From: Clitoria ternatea
Taxonomy: Eukaryota; Streptophyta; Magnoliopsida; Fabales; Fabaceae
DNA length: 64,000 bases
Direction of reading: 5' to 3'
Assembly: GCA_037962975.1 (NCBI GenBank)
Contig: CM075675.1
Location: forward strand, 108,464,718-108,528,717
Of this stretch, positions 50,958 through 61,477 are shown in pieces. How positions within the stretch are numbered: the stretch's first letter is position 1; each line of letters opens with the position of its first letter. Made by a program: the position numbers and the translations under genes. Below the pieces are notes generated by a model that made no database searches, was not told where the DNA came from, and saw nothing but the letters and a program-made list of their open reading frames with translations.

Positions 50958-53376
50958 CATAGAGATGCATCTAGAGGCAACTGCAACAAGAGTAAAACCT
51001 TCTGCACCCGCTCAGCAGCCACGGAGAGAAAAGGAGAGAGTGAGGCCTGAGAAGCATGCCTTTAGAGAAGACTTTGTGAACGCTCGTCAGCATCCACGAG
51101 ATAGGCGTGTATCATCGTTCGATCACTATGCTCTGTTGAACACCAGGCACTCACAAATCATGAGGGAGGTTGGTTGGCCAACTCCGAACGTCTTTGGTAT
51201 AAGGAAGCCAGCCCCAGCCAAGAGGGGTGGTAACCCACGTAAATACTGCACTTTCCATGAGCAGACAGGGCACAATACTGATGAGTGCAAGGCGTTAAAG
51301 AATACGGTGGAAACTCTCATTCGGGAAGGAAAGTTGAAGCAGTATTTGTTTAAGGAGAAATCTATGGATGAGCCTCACAGAATGGAGAAAAGGAATAGAG
51401 ATCCTGATGATGAAGATGATAATACACGCAACCCAGCAAGGAAGTTCACTGCGGCTGAGAAGCAGAAGGGGGTAGTGATTGCCGAAGGTGCCCAACAAAG
51501 TAACATGCCCCAGCAGCAGAGGCAGGGCAGACGAGAAGTGATTGAGATGATAGCTGGAGGATTTGCGGGAGGAGGAACATCAATCACAGCATGAAAGAAT
51601 CACCATAGAATGATTCTGTCAGTCCAGGGTAAACCGAGGGATAACCGCCCTTTCAGGGACGGTGTGACAGCCCCGACGATGTCATTTACTGATGATGACT
51701 TCGGCCCAACAATTCCAGGAGGTGACGATGCAGTAGTGATTGTGGCCGTCATAGCCAATAAGGATGTCAAGAGGATCCTCGTCGATCAGGGAAGTTCTTG
51801 TGATGTTATCTTTTATAATTGTTTCAAACGAATGGGTTTCAGTGATGCAGATTTACAACCATACACACAAGAACTCACAGCGTTTAACGGAGCCAAGCAA
51901 CCTACTAAGGGATACCTCGACATTTTGATTTCTTTTGAAGGGGAGCCCGGTGCAAGAACGGTCAAGTCAAGAATTCTGGTGATTGATGTGGAATCCCCGT
52001 ACAACGGTATCATAGGCCGTCCAACACTGAACGCTATGGAAGCAATTGTATCCACTCCTCACCTCTTGATCAAATTCATTGACAAGGACAATGGTGTGTC
52101 TTCTCTCCGCGGAGATCAGGAGATGGCTCGATATTGTTATAACCTGAGCCTCAACATGGTTAAGTTGGAAGCATTCAACAAGAAGAGGAAGTTGAACGAC
52201 GGAGGAACAACGGCAGGGTCTGTCAGTCTTATTGACCTAGACCCCAGAGCGGAATTGAAGATTGATCCACTCAATCCATCTAAGCCCACACCAGATGGTG
52301 GTTCCAGGGATGTCGTATTGGGAGATTCCTCTGAGAAGGTCACGCACATCAACGATAAGCTGGAGTCTGTTATGGAGCAACGCTTATTAGCCCTTTTGCA
52401 GGAATTCAAAGACCTTTTCGCATGGACAGCAGCAGACATGCCGGGAATGGACCCTGATTTCTGTTGTCACAAACTTGCAGTGTATCCTGAGACCAGACCG
52501 GTGGCCCAGAAGAAGAGGAGGTTGGGACCGGAGAAGCAGAGGGCGGCTTGTGAGCAGACAGAGGAGTTGTTGAAGGCAGGCTTTATAAGGGAGATACGCT
52601 ATTCATCTTGGCTTTCTAATGTGGTCATGGTGCAGAAGGCTAACGGCAAATGGAGAATGTGTACAGATTATGTGGATCTTAACCGTTGCTGCCCTAAAGA
52701 TCCATATCCCCTGCCCAACATCGATCGCATGGTGGATGATTCATCTGGTTACCAATATCTCAGTTTCATGGATGCCTATTCGGGGTACAACCAGATTCCG
52801 ATGTGGGAGGGAGACCAGGAGAAAACTGCCTTTATCAATGACCGCGGTGTTTTCTGCTATACCGTTATGCCTTTTGGATTGAAGAACGCCGGCGCTACCT
52901 ATCAGCGCATGATTAACAAAGTCTTTGAAGGGATGCATACAAGGCTGGTCGAAGTTTATATTGATGATATCATAGCCAAAACGCCCGCTAGAGGAGACCA
53001 CATTGAAGATCTACGCCAAGTTTTCACTAGGCTTCGGCAGTACAACATGAGGTTAAACCCTTTAAAGTGCACCTTCGCCGTTCCAGCAGGAAAATTCTTG
53101 GGATTCATGTTGACCCAACGAGGCATTGAGGCTAATCCTGGGAAATGTCAAGCAATCCTGGACATGCAGAGTCCTAAATGTTTGAGGGAGGTCCAATCAT
53201 TGAATGGGAAAGTGGCCGCTTTAGCTCGTTTCATGCCTAAGATGGCGCACAGGTCCCTCCCCTTGTATAAGGCGTTGAAGAAACACAAGAGTTTTGAATG
53301 GGGAGAGGAACAAGAGCAAGCCTTCCAGCAGCTCAAGGCCGTTCTCTCGAGTCCACCAATTCTGGTTAAGCCTGAC
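50958..53376 (+). pseudogene. Tat-A gag-pol, 3' fragment to reverse transcriptase and start of RNase H
   Basis: Continues the frame from 47269. It holds the end of gag with zinc-knuckle-like CTFHEQTGHNTDEC, then protease (ILVDQGSSCDV) and reverse transcriptase (YIDDIIAK near 52960). It stops at 53376, where the Tekay LTR begins within the RNase H region. A TGA at 51592-51594 occurs at the position where Tat-M has CGA (Arg), and the frame is open on both sides of it. The gene is therefore doubly broken. Confidence 0.9.
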
Positions 53377-53986
53377 TGTAACATCCTGTTTTTAATTATA
53401 GCTCTATTATGTAAATTATGAAGCATGTAAGGCTTATAAGTGTTTATTAATGAATAAAAACACTTTATGAATGGTTTATAATACTCCAAAAATGAATTTT
53501 TGGGTGTAATTATAGAAATTACATAGATCTATTTTGATAAGATCCAATTTCCGAGTGAAAGATTGAAGGTGAAGGAGTAAATTGAGTGAGATTGGAAGAA
53601 ACATCCTGATCCGTTCTGACCTCCAAGGCTAGGACGACCTCAAGGTTCCAAAAAGGGAAGAACGGATGACAGTAAATGCCACATCACACCGGACAACCGG
53701 CGTGGATAGGATTGACTTTTATGTCGCACACCGGATCAACACTTTACCAAATGAACGGTAGGACGGATAACTTTGAACCGACATTCGAGACCGGAATTGA
53801 GTCCGTCCAAGAAAAGAAGATAACAATAAAAGGGTACGGTTTTCCTAAGTGGAAAGCTTACTAATTGTCCACAAGAATGAGTGACGTATTGCTGATTGCT
53901 GGACGGTATAGTTTTCCGAGCTGTTGGCTCTTGGACGTTGTTACTTGCTTACTGAATAGTTGAATGGTAATTAAACTGTTCCTTTA

Positions 53987-54231
53987 GGCGGAGTCACGTA
54001 CCCTGACGGAGTAGTGAGCTCAAACGGGGTCACACGTTTTAACAGAGTGATAAGCAGAAACGGAGTCTCATGCCTTGGCGGAGTAATAAGACTAGGCGGA
54101 GTCATACGTTTGACGGAATCGTAAGCATTGACAAATTCAAATGCTTTGGCGGAGTAGTAAATTTAGGCGGGGTCACACGTCTGGCGGAGTCATAAGCATT
54201 GACGGGGTCAAATACCTTGGCGGAGTGACGA
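53987..54231 (+). repeat. GGCGGAGT-type degenerate repeat in Tekay LTR
   Basis: About 14 copies of a 15-20-bp unit with core CGGAGT or CGGGGT, for example GGCGGAGTCATA and GACGGGGTCAAAT. It lies about 340 bp upstream of the TATA-like box and is followed by short CCGCCCTCAC repeats (54275-54330) that are partly complementary to it. Confidence 0.85.
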
Positions 54232-54989
54232 GAACATCTTTTAGAACATGGACATCTCTTAAGATACACTCAATACCGCCCTCACTCCATACCGCCCTCA
54301 CACTCTAGACCGCACTCACACCCTCCACACTGCTCTCACACAGCTGACTTCAATTCAGGTGACACCGGACGAATTTAGTTCAGATTATCATTAATGAACA
54401 CCGGACGGATTCAAGGATGGTTAACTTAGCTTTCCTTAGAACGGATGTACGCACCGGATGAGTTTGAGCCGATGTACAAGGTCGGATGCTCAACCGGACT
54501 TGGAAATAGAATTCTGGTCGGTTTTGTAGTGCAGAAGTAACTTTTTGACCCTTTTCTTGTCTTTTAGGCATTATATATATAATATCTTCAAATCCCACTA
54601 ATTACCTAGTATATAGGACGGCCAGAAATGGACAATGTTTACAGCTCATTTCTTATCTGAACTTCCATTATTCCACAATCAGACACACCTAACAGCCCAC
54701 TAAGTTGCAATCACGGGAAAGCTTGTCTCCCCACTTGCTTTTACATTATTAAACTAACACACCACTGATTCTAAAACTCCCAATTATTCTTCTCCATCAA
54801 CACACCTTCGATCTGAACCAGGACAGCCAGGGGACCTTATTCCCAGTCAGCTAAAAGTCTTCAAACCAAGTAAGAGGGGACAGGGTTGTGAATACTTATG
54901 AAATGGGTAGAATTGTATGTTGTCCTAGGAATCCAGTTTTATTTTCGTATCTTGCTGTTCAGTTTTGAGATTGAAAACGTGTGATTTTG

Positions 54990-55600
54990 ATACTGACTTC
55001 TTCATGAAAGTTGTAGAACTTTTTGTTATGTGAATTTTGATACCTGATTCAACTGATTTGGACATGTATAGCAAAAGTTATAGCCAAAATACTACAGCAT
55101 ATTCGTATGAAAGATTTATCTTTGGTTTTGTGTATATATTGAATTACTGGGAACTATGCGTGCATAATCAGACTTGGATATCTTTATGAATGTTGTAGAT
55201 AATTAAGTTGTGGATTTTTAGAAAGTGGTTTCACATCGAAATCATTTTTGTAGCTCAAGTTATACTCAAAATACTGATGTATGTGCAAGCTGAAATTCTG
55301 AAATTTTAGAGTTCTGGAAAAATCCGAATCTTGTTTTCAATACTGGGAATTTTGTAGTATGAATTAGTTGTTGGTGTCTTCATGAAAGTTGTAGATAACT
55401 ATGTTAAGAGTAATTTAGAACTGGTTTCATGTCAAAATCACGTTTGTAATTCCAGATATGTTTTAAATACCAAACTGTGTACATTCTGGAAAACTTATCT
55501 TGAGGCAGTATGATATTTCGTGAATAAGTAGTATTTCTGTTCAGAATTTGAAACTGTGTTCTTCATGAAAGTTGTGGACAATTATGTTATTAAACTACAA
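54990..55600 (+). repeat. Diverged ~180-200-bp repeat in Tekay LTR (TTCATGAAAGTTGTAG)
   Basis: The motif CTTCATGAAAGTTGTAGA recurs near 55001, 55182 (TTTATGAATGTTGTAG), 55378 and 55560. Related flanking sequence accompanies each copy, giving about four diverged units downstream of the TATA-like box. Confidence 0.8.
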
Positions 55601-56727
55601 AAAGTGGAATTACCTAAAAAGGAGTTGATTTGCTCATGTTATGACTGTTTTACTGATGTATGTCGCTGTTTGGAAGTGCTGAAGTTTACTTATGATGGTT
55701 ATTATGGATAAAAATGATGTTTTCTCTATGTGTAATGACTTACTATTGAATTCTTGAGTGATTATGAATTATTATAAATGCTGTTGAGTATCACACAATT
55801 AGTATATTATGATGGTGAATAATTACGAATGACATAATTAATTTATATGTACATGAATGCCTTGTGGTTAATTACAAGTATGGTTGAAACAGTAAATCCA
55901 TGATTTTATGAATTATTATGGTTATTGTGTCCCTTGAGGACTTGTATTATCCAAGAGATTTTGGAAATGTGGATATCATGGTATGTTAAATGATAAAGAG
56001 AATTAAGGGTATTCATGCATCATAAGCATTCGGACGCACCATGGAATTTAGGGGTTCCATGATTGCCTACCCTGGTGGGGGGTTACTCTATGATGAGTTA
56101 AGCCCTATTATGTTGTGTGCCATGGAGTGTAGGGATTCATGGTTTATGCAAAAGTCCTACTTTGATATTGTGTACTTCGGTACTTAAGCGCCATGAAGTA
56201 TAGGGATTCATGGTATATGCTAAAGTCCTATTTGTGTCTCTATGAGACTTTACTGCAGTATTCCCACCAAGACTAAATGGATCCAGCATGACATCATTTG
56301 ACTAATCATATATCTATTAATGGACTTGTTTGGCATACTCATCATATCATTATGAATTGCTGATTGTGTTTGTGCAATTTTATTTATTTTATATTTATTC
56401 TATATTCTGTCTCACTCTTACACTAATTTTTACAGTGAATGACACGCAGAATGCAGAGTAATGCCATGATGGATGTCTATTTGCTTTATTACCTAAACTT
56501 GAATTTATGGGTTGTAATAAATATAATATGTTATGTACTATTCTCTTCACATTCGTTTCCGCTACTTAAATATTTTCTTGGACTTAATTATTCTTGACTA
56601 GTATGTTCGATAATTTTCCGCTGTTATTAATTGTTATGTATAAACTCTGAATTAAATTTAAAATTTTAAAATGATCCTTCGATAATGCGAAAAATTTATT
56701 CGGAAAATTACACGGGACGTTACATGT

Positions 56728-56739
56728 TGGTATCAGAGC
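56728..56739 (+). promoter_or_regulatory. Tekay primer binding site (initiator tRNA-Met)
   Basis: TGGTATCAGAGC starts three bases after the LTR and is the well-known complement of the 3' end of plant initiator tRNA-Met. Confidence 0.95.
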
Positions 56740-57019
56740 ATTTTCAAAAATTCAGGACCAATTGTTATGACATGAGCTATTTCTTGGCATAATGTGTGAA
56801 ATGTTTGATTCTTACTTGATAACATGCTAAATGTGTACTATATAAATTGTGTCTGACTGATTAATTGTGAAAAGAATTGTTTGATTTCCTCTTGATAATA
56901 TGATAAATGTGTTATATGATTGATTGCTTAACTGATAGACCATAGAATAAGGATAGTTATGTAGTATTTTTATATATATTATTCCCTAGAATTGGTATAA
57001 ACCAAATTACGAATATAGG

Positions 57020-60000
57020 ATGGCAAGAAACAACCACAACAACAATGATATGGCAGCAGCTTTCAACCGCTTAGCTGAAGCCATAGAACGACAAAACCAA
57101 CCAAGGAGCACCGGAGAACTCCATGGGTTGGACCGCTTCTTGAAGAGAAAGCCTTCGCAATTCAAAGGAGGCTACAATCCAGAGGCAGCATACTTATGGG
57201 TTAAGGAAATGGAGCGCATTTTCCGAGCCTTGCCCTGCACAGAATTTGAAAGGGTGGAGTGTGCCACTTATATGATGGTTGAGGAAGCAGAAAACTGGTG
57301 GATACATGCCAGGACTCGCATGATTGAAACTGACAGACCTTTGAACTGGGTTAACTTCAAGGACTGCTTTCTAGAGAAATATTTTCCGGCAAGTGTGAAA
57401 AACCGCAAAGAGCTGGAATTTATGGAGCTGAAACAAGGTTCGATGTCCGTTGGGGAATATGCTGCAAAGTTTGAAGAACTAGCTCTCTTTTACCCTCCTT
57501 TTCAACAGGCTGGTGCCGAAGAATCAAAATGTGTTAAATTTGAGAACGGACTGAATCTGGAAATCAAAGAGGCGATTGGGTACCAAGAAATTCGGAATTT
57601 TCCTATCTTGATCAACAAATGCAGAATCTTTGAAGAAAATCACCAGGCCAGACTGGCACATGAAAAAGCCAATAGACAACTGAAACCTCAGTCAGTTGAT
57701 TTCAAAAGAAGAGGATCATTCTATCCAAATCGCTCCAGAGGCGGATCATCATCATCGTCATCTTTTGATAGACGCAATAACATGAGGTGTCTTAAGTGTG
57801 GAGGTAATCATCATGTACGTGACTGTAACAGACGTCTTGAAGAGGTCACTTGTTTCCGATGTAACCAAAAAGGACACATCAGTCCAAATTGTCCGCAGAA
57901 TAATCAAAACAACAACCGGAACACTATGAGTGAACCAAGAGGCTCTAGTTATCAGAGAGGCCGAGGAGAAAACACACGTACTGCTCAACCTCCAAAACAG
58001 AACAGGGAGTCCACAGATCAGAGGTTGCAACAAACAGCTGGGAGAGTCTTTGCCATTAGCGGTTCAGAGGCAGAACAAGCTGATGACCTCGTACAAAGTA
58101 AGTGTGACATTAATGGTACTATTCTATCTGTGTTATTTGATTCGGGTGCTACGCATTCTTTTATTTCTGATGAGTGTGTTAGACGCCTTCAATTACCTGT
58201 GAAGCCTATGGCATATGATCTGATTGTTTCTACTCCCACCGGTACACAACTTAGAACTGCTAAGGTGTGTAACGAATGTTCTATACTCATAGAAGGTAGA
58301 CGTTTTCTTGTCAATCTTGTTTGTTTACCTTTGAAGGATCTGGATATGATTCTGGGGATGGACTGGTTATCGACAAATCGAGTCTTGGTGGACTGTCACA
58401 ACAAGACCGTGATATTTCCATCAGAAAATCTAAATTCTGACAACCTCAGGACCTATGTATTACAAGGTGAAAGTCAATTGTTTGCTTTATTCACTCTTTA
58501 CAAAGAAGATGGTGAACCTAAAGCAATTGAGATACCAGTTGTTTCTGAATTTCCTGAAGTATTTCCTGAAGATGTCTCAAGTTTACCTCCAGAACGTGAG
58601 GTAGAATTCTCCATTGATTTAATTCCAGGAGCAGAACCAGTATCTAAAGCTCCGTACCGTATGGCACCAATTGAACTGGCTGAACTAAAGAAACAAATTG
58701 AAGAGTTACTGGAGAAGCATTTCATCAGACCGAGTGTGTCACCATGGGGAGCACCAGTGTTACTCGTCAAGAAGAAAGATGGAAGCATGAGGTTATGTGT
58801 AGATTATCGTCAGCTGAACAAATTGACGGTGAAGAATAGATATCCTCTGCCCAGAATTGATGATCTGATAGATCAATTGAGAGGCGCTACAGTATTTTCC
58901 AAGATTGATCTACGATCGGGGTATCATCAGATTCGTGTCAAGTCTGAGGATATTCCAAAGACAGCCTTTAGAACACGATATGGTCATTACGAGTACCTTG
59001 TGATGCCCTTCGGAGTGACCAATGCCCCAGCCGTATTCATGGATTACATGAATCGAGTATTTCATCCCTACTTGGATCAATTTGTCATCATTTTCATTGA
59101 TGATATTCTGATCTATTCAAAAACTGCAGAGGAACATGAAAAGCATCTCCGAGTAGTATTGCAGATTTTAAAGGAGAAGCAGCTGTATGCAAAGTTATCA
59201 AAATGTGAATTCTGGTTGAAAGAGGTAAAATTCCTAGGCCATGTAATCTCAAAGGAAGGAGTATCTGTGGATCCTTCTAAAATAGAAGCTGTGGTAAACT
59301 GGGAGAGACCTACTTCAGTCACTGAGATACGAAGTTTCATGGGATTAGCTGGTTATTATCGGAGATTTATTGAAGGGTTTTCTCAAATAGCCTTACCAAT
59401 GACTCGGCTAACCCGGAAGAATCAACCTTTTTCTTGGACGCCAGAATGTGAGAAAAGTTTCCAAGAACTGAAGTTGAAGCTTACATCTGCTCCAGTCTTA
59501 ACCTTACCTAATCCACAAGAAGATTTCGTGGTTTATTGTGATGCTTCCAAAATGGGCTTAGGATGTGTTTTGATGCAGCAAAGAAAGGTGGTAGCTTATG
59601 CATCTAGACAGTTGAGACCACATGAGATGAACTACCCAACGCATGATTTAGAATTGGCAGCAGTGGTATTTGCCCTAAAGATCTGGAGACACCATTTGTA
59701 TGGAGTCAGGTTTGAAGTGTTCAGTGATCACAAGAGTTTGAAGTATTTGTTCGATCAAAAGGAATTGAACATGAGACAGCGAAGGTGGATGGAGTTTCTT
59801 AAAGATTATGATTTTGATTTGAAGTACCATCCAGGAAAAGCAAATGTGGTGGCAGATGCACTAAGCCGAAAGTCCATTCATATGGCATTTTTAATGATAA
59901 AAGAAATGGAGATGATAGAACAATTCAGAGATATGAACTTGGGTGTACAGATGAAATCTTCAAGAAGTATGACTTTGGGGACTTTGAAGATAACCAATGA

Positions 60001-61429
60001 TTTCCTGAAACTGTTAGGCGAAAGACAGAAGGAGGATTTGTCATTACAAGAGTTGAGAGAATTACAGGCGAATGGAAAGGATATGGGACTACAAGAAGGA
60101 TCAGATGGATTATGGAGAATCAGGAATAGAATTTGTGTACCAGAGGATGTTGATCTAAGAAAGACAATTCTAGAAGAAGCGCATAAAAGTATGTTGAGCA
60201 TTCATCCTGGATCAACTAAGATGTATCAAGATCTGAGGAAAAGCTTTTGGTGGCCAAGGATGAAGAAAGAGATAGTTGAATATGTGACTTCATGTCTGGT
60301 GTGTCGAAAAGCCAAGGTAGAACACCAGAAGCCATCTGGTGAACTACAACCATTAGAGATTCCTGTTTGGAAATGGGATGATATCTCAATGGACTTTGTG
60401 TCAGGATTACCAAGAACACGTTCAGGGAATGATGCAATCTGGGTTATTGTAGACAGATTGACAAAGTCTGCTCACTTCCTCCCAATGAACATGAAGAACT
60501 CTTTACAAAAATTGGCACAGTTATATGTGAGGGAGATCGTAAGACTACATGGTGTACCATCTAGTATTGTGTCAGATAGAGATCCAAGATTCACTTCCCG
60601 ATTCTGGGGAAGCTTGCATCAGGAATTGGGTTCCAAGCTTCGATTAAGCTCAGCTTATCATCCCCAAACAGATGGACAGTCAGAGCGTACCATACAAAGT
60701 TTGGAAGACTTACTGCGATCTTGTGTGATTGAATATGGTGGTAGTTGGGAACAGTTTCTTCCATTAATTGAATTCACGTATAATAATAGCTACCACAGCA
60801 GTATTGGTATGGCTCCATTCGAAGCATTGTATGGTAGGAAGTGCCGAACGCCACTTTGTTGGTTAGAAACTGGTGAAAGTTTGGCGTTAGGACCTGAAAT
60901 TGTGCAGCAGACTACTGAACAAATAGAAATGATCAGAGAAAAGATGAAGGCATCTCAAGACAGACAGAAGCAGTATTATGATAAGAGGAGGAAACCACTT
61001 GAATTCCAAGTCGGTGAGCATGTATTTTTGAAGGTTTCACCTCACAAAGGGATTGGCCGAGCCTTGAAGAGTAAGAAATTGAGTCCGAGATTCATTGGAC
61101 CATATGAGATCCTAAAGAGGGTTGGTACAGTGGCATATCAGATTGCACTTCCTCCTCACCTGGCAAATCTGCACAATGTATTTCATGTATCACAGCTGAG
61201 GAAATACGTACAAGATCCCAACCACGTGATTGCTACTGATGATATTGAAGTTAGAGAGAATCTGACCATCTCCACAGAACCTACACAGATCCTAGAAAGA
61301 TCGAGCAAACGTTTGAGGAATAAGGATGTACCACTGGTAAAAGTTGCATGGAAACATGGAACTGATGTAACTCTGGCTTGGGAGCGAGAAGATGATATGA
61401 GGACACAATATCCAGGATTATTTCACTGA
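57020..61429 (+). CDS. Tekay/Del gag-pol polyprotein with C-terminal chromodomain-like region, intact
   Basis: The frame has 1469 codons with ATG at 57020. Order by residue: gag capsid (~50-200) and zinc knuckles CLKCGGNHHVRDC (~256) and CFRCNQKGHISPNC (~276). The aspartic protease has LFDSGATHSF near 373. Reverse transcriptase has the catalytic FIDD near 692. RNase H has YCDASKMGLG near 840. Integrase has an H-H-C-C site (H near 1054 and 1060, CLVCRKAK near 1092) and acidic residues at MDFVSGLP (~1123), SDRDPRF (~1184) and DGQSERT (~1217). The GPY/F motif FIGPYEIL lies near 1358. The last ~60 residues (VKVAWKHGTDVTLAWERED) are a chromodomain-type tail that steers integration to chromatin in this lineage. 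No frameshift or stop is present, so with intact LTRs the element is potentially autonomous. Confidence 0.95.
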   Translation: MARNNHNNNDMAAAFNRLAEAIERQNQPRSTGELHGLDRFLKRKPSQFKGGYNPEAAYLWVKEMERIFRALPCTEFERVECATYMMVEEAENWWIHARTRMIETDRPLNWVNFKDCFLEKYFPASVKNRKELEFMELKQGSMSVGEYAAKFEELALFYPPFQQAGAEESKCVKFENGLNLEIKEAIGYQEIRNFPILINKCRIFEENHQARLAHEKANRQLKPQSVDFKRRGSFYPNRSRGGSSSSSSFDRRNNMRCLKCGGNHHVRDCNRRLEEVTCFRCNQKGHISPNCPQNNQNNNRNTMSEPRGSSYQRGRGENTRTAQPPKQNRESTDQRLQQTAGRVFAISGSEAEQADDLVQSKCDINGTILSVLFDSGATHSFISDECVRRLQLPVKPMAYDLIVSTPTGTQLRTAKVCNECSILIEGRRFLVNLVCLPLKDLDMILGMDWLSTNRVLVDCHNKTVIFPSENLNSDNLRTYVLQGESQLFALFTLYKEDGEPKAIEIPVVSEFPEVFPEDVSSLPPEREVEFSIDLIPGAEPVSKAPYRMAPIELAELKKQIEELLEKHFIRPSVSPWGAPVLLVKKKDGSMRLCVDYRQLNKLTVKNRYPLPRIDDLIDQLRGATVFSKIDLRSGYHQIRVKSEDIPKTAFRTRYGHYEYLVMPFGVTNAPAVFMDYMNRVFHPYLDQFVIIFIDDILIYSKTAEEHEKHLRVVLQILKEKQLYAKLSKCEFWLKEVKFLGHVISKEGVSVDPSKIEAVVNWERPTSVTEIRSFMGLAGYYRRFIEGFSQIALPMTRLTRKNQPFSWTPECEKSFQELKLKLTSAPVLTLPNPQEDFVVYCDASKMGLGCVLMQQRKVVAYASRQLRPHEMNYPTHDLELAAVVFALKIWRHHLYGVRFEVFSDHKSLKYLFDQKELNMRQRRWMEFLKDYDFDLKYHPGKANVVADALSRKSIHMAFLMIKEMEMIEQFRDMNLGVQMKSSRSMTLGTLKITNDFLKLLGERQKEDLSLQELRELQANGKDMGLQEGSDGLWRIRNRICVPEDVDLRKTILEEAHKSMLSIHPGSTKMYQDLRKSFWWPRMKKEIVEYVTSCLVCRKAKVEHQKPSGELQPLEIPVWKWDDISMDFVSGLPRTRSGNDAIWVIVDRLTKSAHFLPMNMKNSLQKLAQLYVREIVRLHGVPSSIVSDRDPRFTSRFWGSLHQELGSKLRLSSAYHPQTDGQSERTIQSLEDLLRSCVIEYGGSWEQFLPLIEFTYNNSYHSSIGMAPFEALYGRKCRTPLCWLETGESLALGPEIVQQTTEQIEMIREKMKASQDRQKQYYDKRRKPLEFQVGEHVFLKVSPHKGIGRALKSKKLSPRFIGPYEILKRVGTVAYQIALPPHLANLHNVFHVSQLRKYVQDPNHVIATDDIEVRENLTISTEPTQILERSSKRLRNKDVPLVKVAWKHGTDVTLAWEREDDMRTQYPGLFH

Positions 61430-61464
61430 GGAGCGCGTTAAATTTCGAGGACGAAATTTTTATT

Positions 61465-61476
61465 AGGGTGGGAGAA
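61465..61476 (+). promoter_or_regulatory. Tekay polypurine tract
   Basis: AGGGTGGGAGAA lies one base before the 3' LTR start, at the position expected for the plus-strand primer. Confidence 0.88.
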
Positions 61477-61477
61477 T

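Larger units (their letters stand above)
10605..53376 (+). mobile_element. Tat-A: outer Ty3/gypsy Tat-lineage retrotransposon, split by three insertions
   Basis: Tat-A comprises its 5' LTR, primer site, gag and the first half of pol; the remainder lies beyond the window. It is interrupted by a complete Ogre element after 12249, a solo Ogre LTR after 47269 and a Tekay element after 53376, all in the same orientation. With the two Ogre insertions and one copy of each target duplication removed, the frame is continuous from 11471 to 53376 except for one TGA at 51592-51594. About 1111 codons are present, against 1823 in the related Tat-M. Confidence 0.88.
53377..56724 (+). repeat. Tekay 5' LTR
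   Basis: The 3348-bp LTR begins TGTAACATCC and ends GGGACGTTACA, so its ends form the perfect inverted repeat TGTAAC/GTTACA. A TATA-like TTATATATATAATA lies at 54571-54584. It contains two repeat fields described separately. The 62- and 72-codon frames it contains are not supported as genes. Confidence 0.95.

Noticed and set aside
53676..53864. 62-codon frame in the Tekay LTR, repeated at 61777-61965
   Set aside because: Identical in both LTRs only because the LTRs are young; no family resemblance or strong context.
56728..56739. Possible tRNA gene remnants at the primer sites
   Set aside because: They are short complements to tRNA 3' ends in primer-site position, with no cloverleaf around them.
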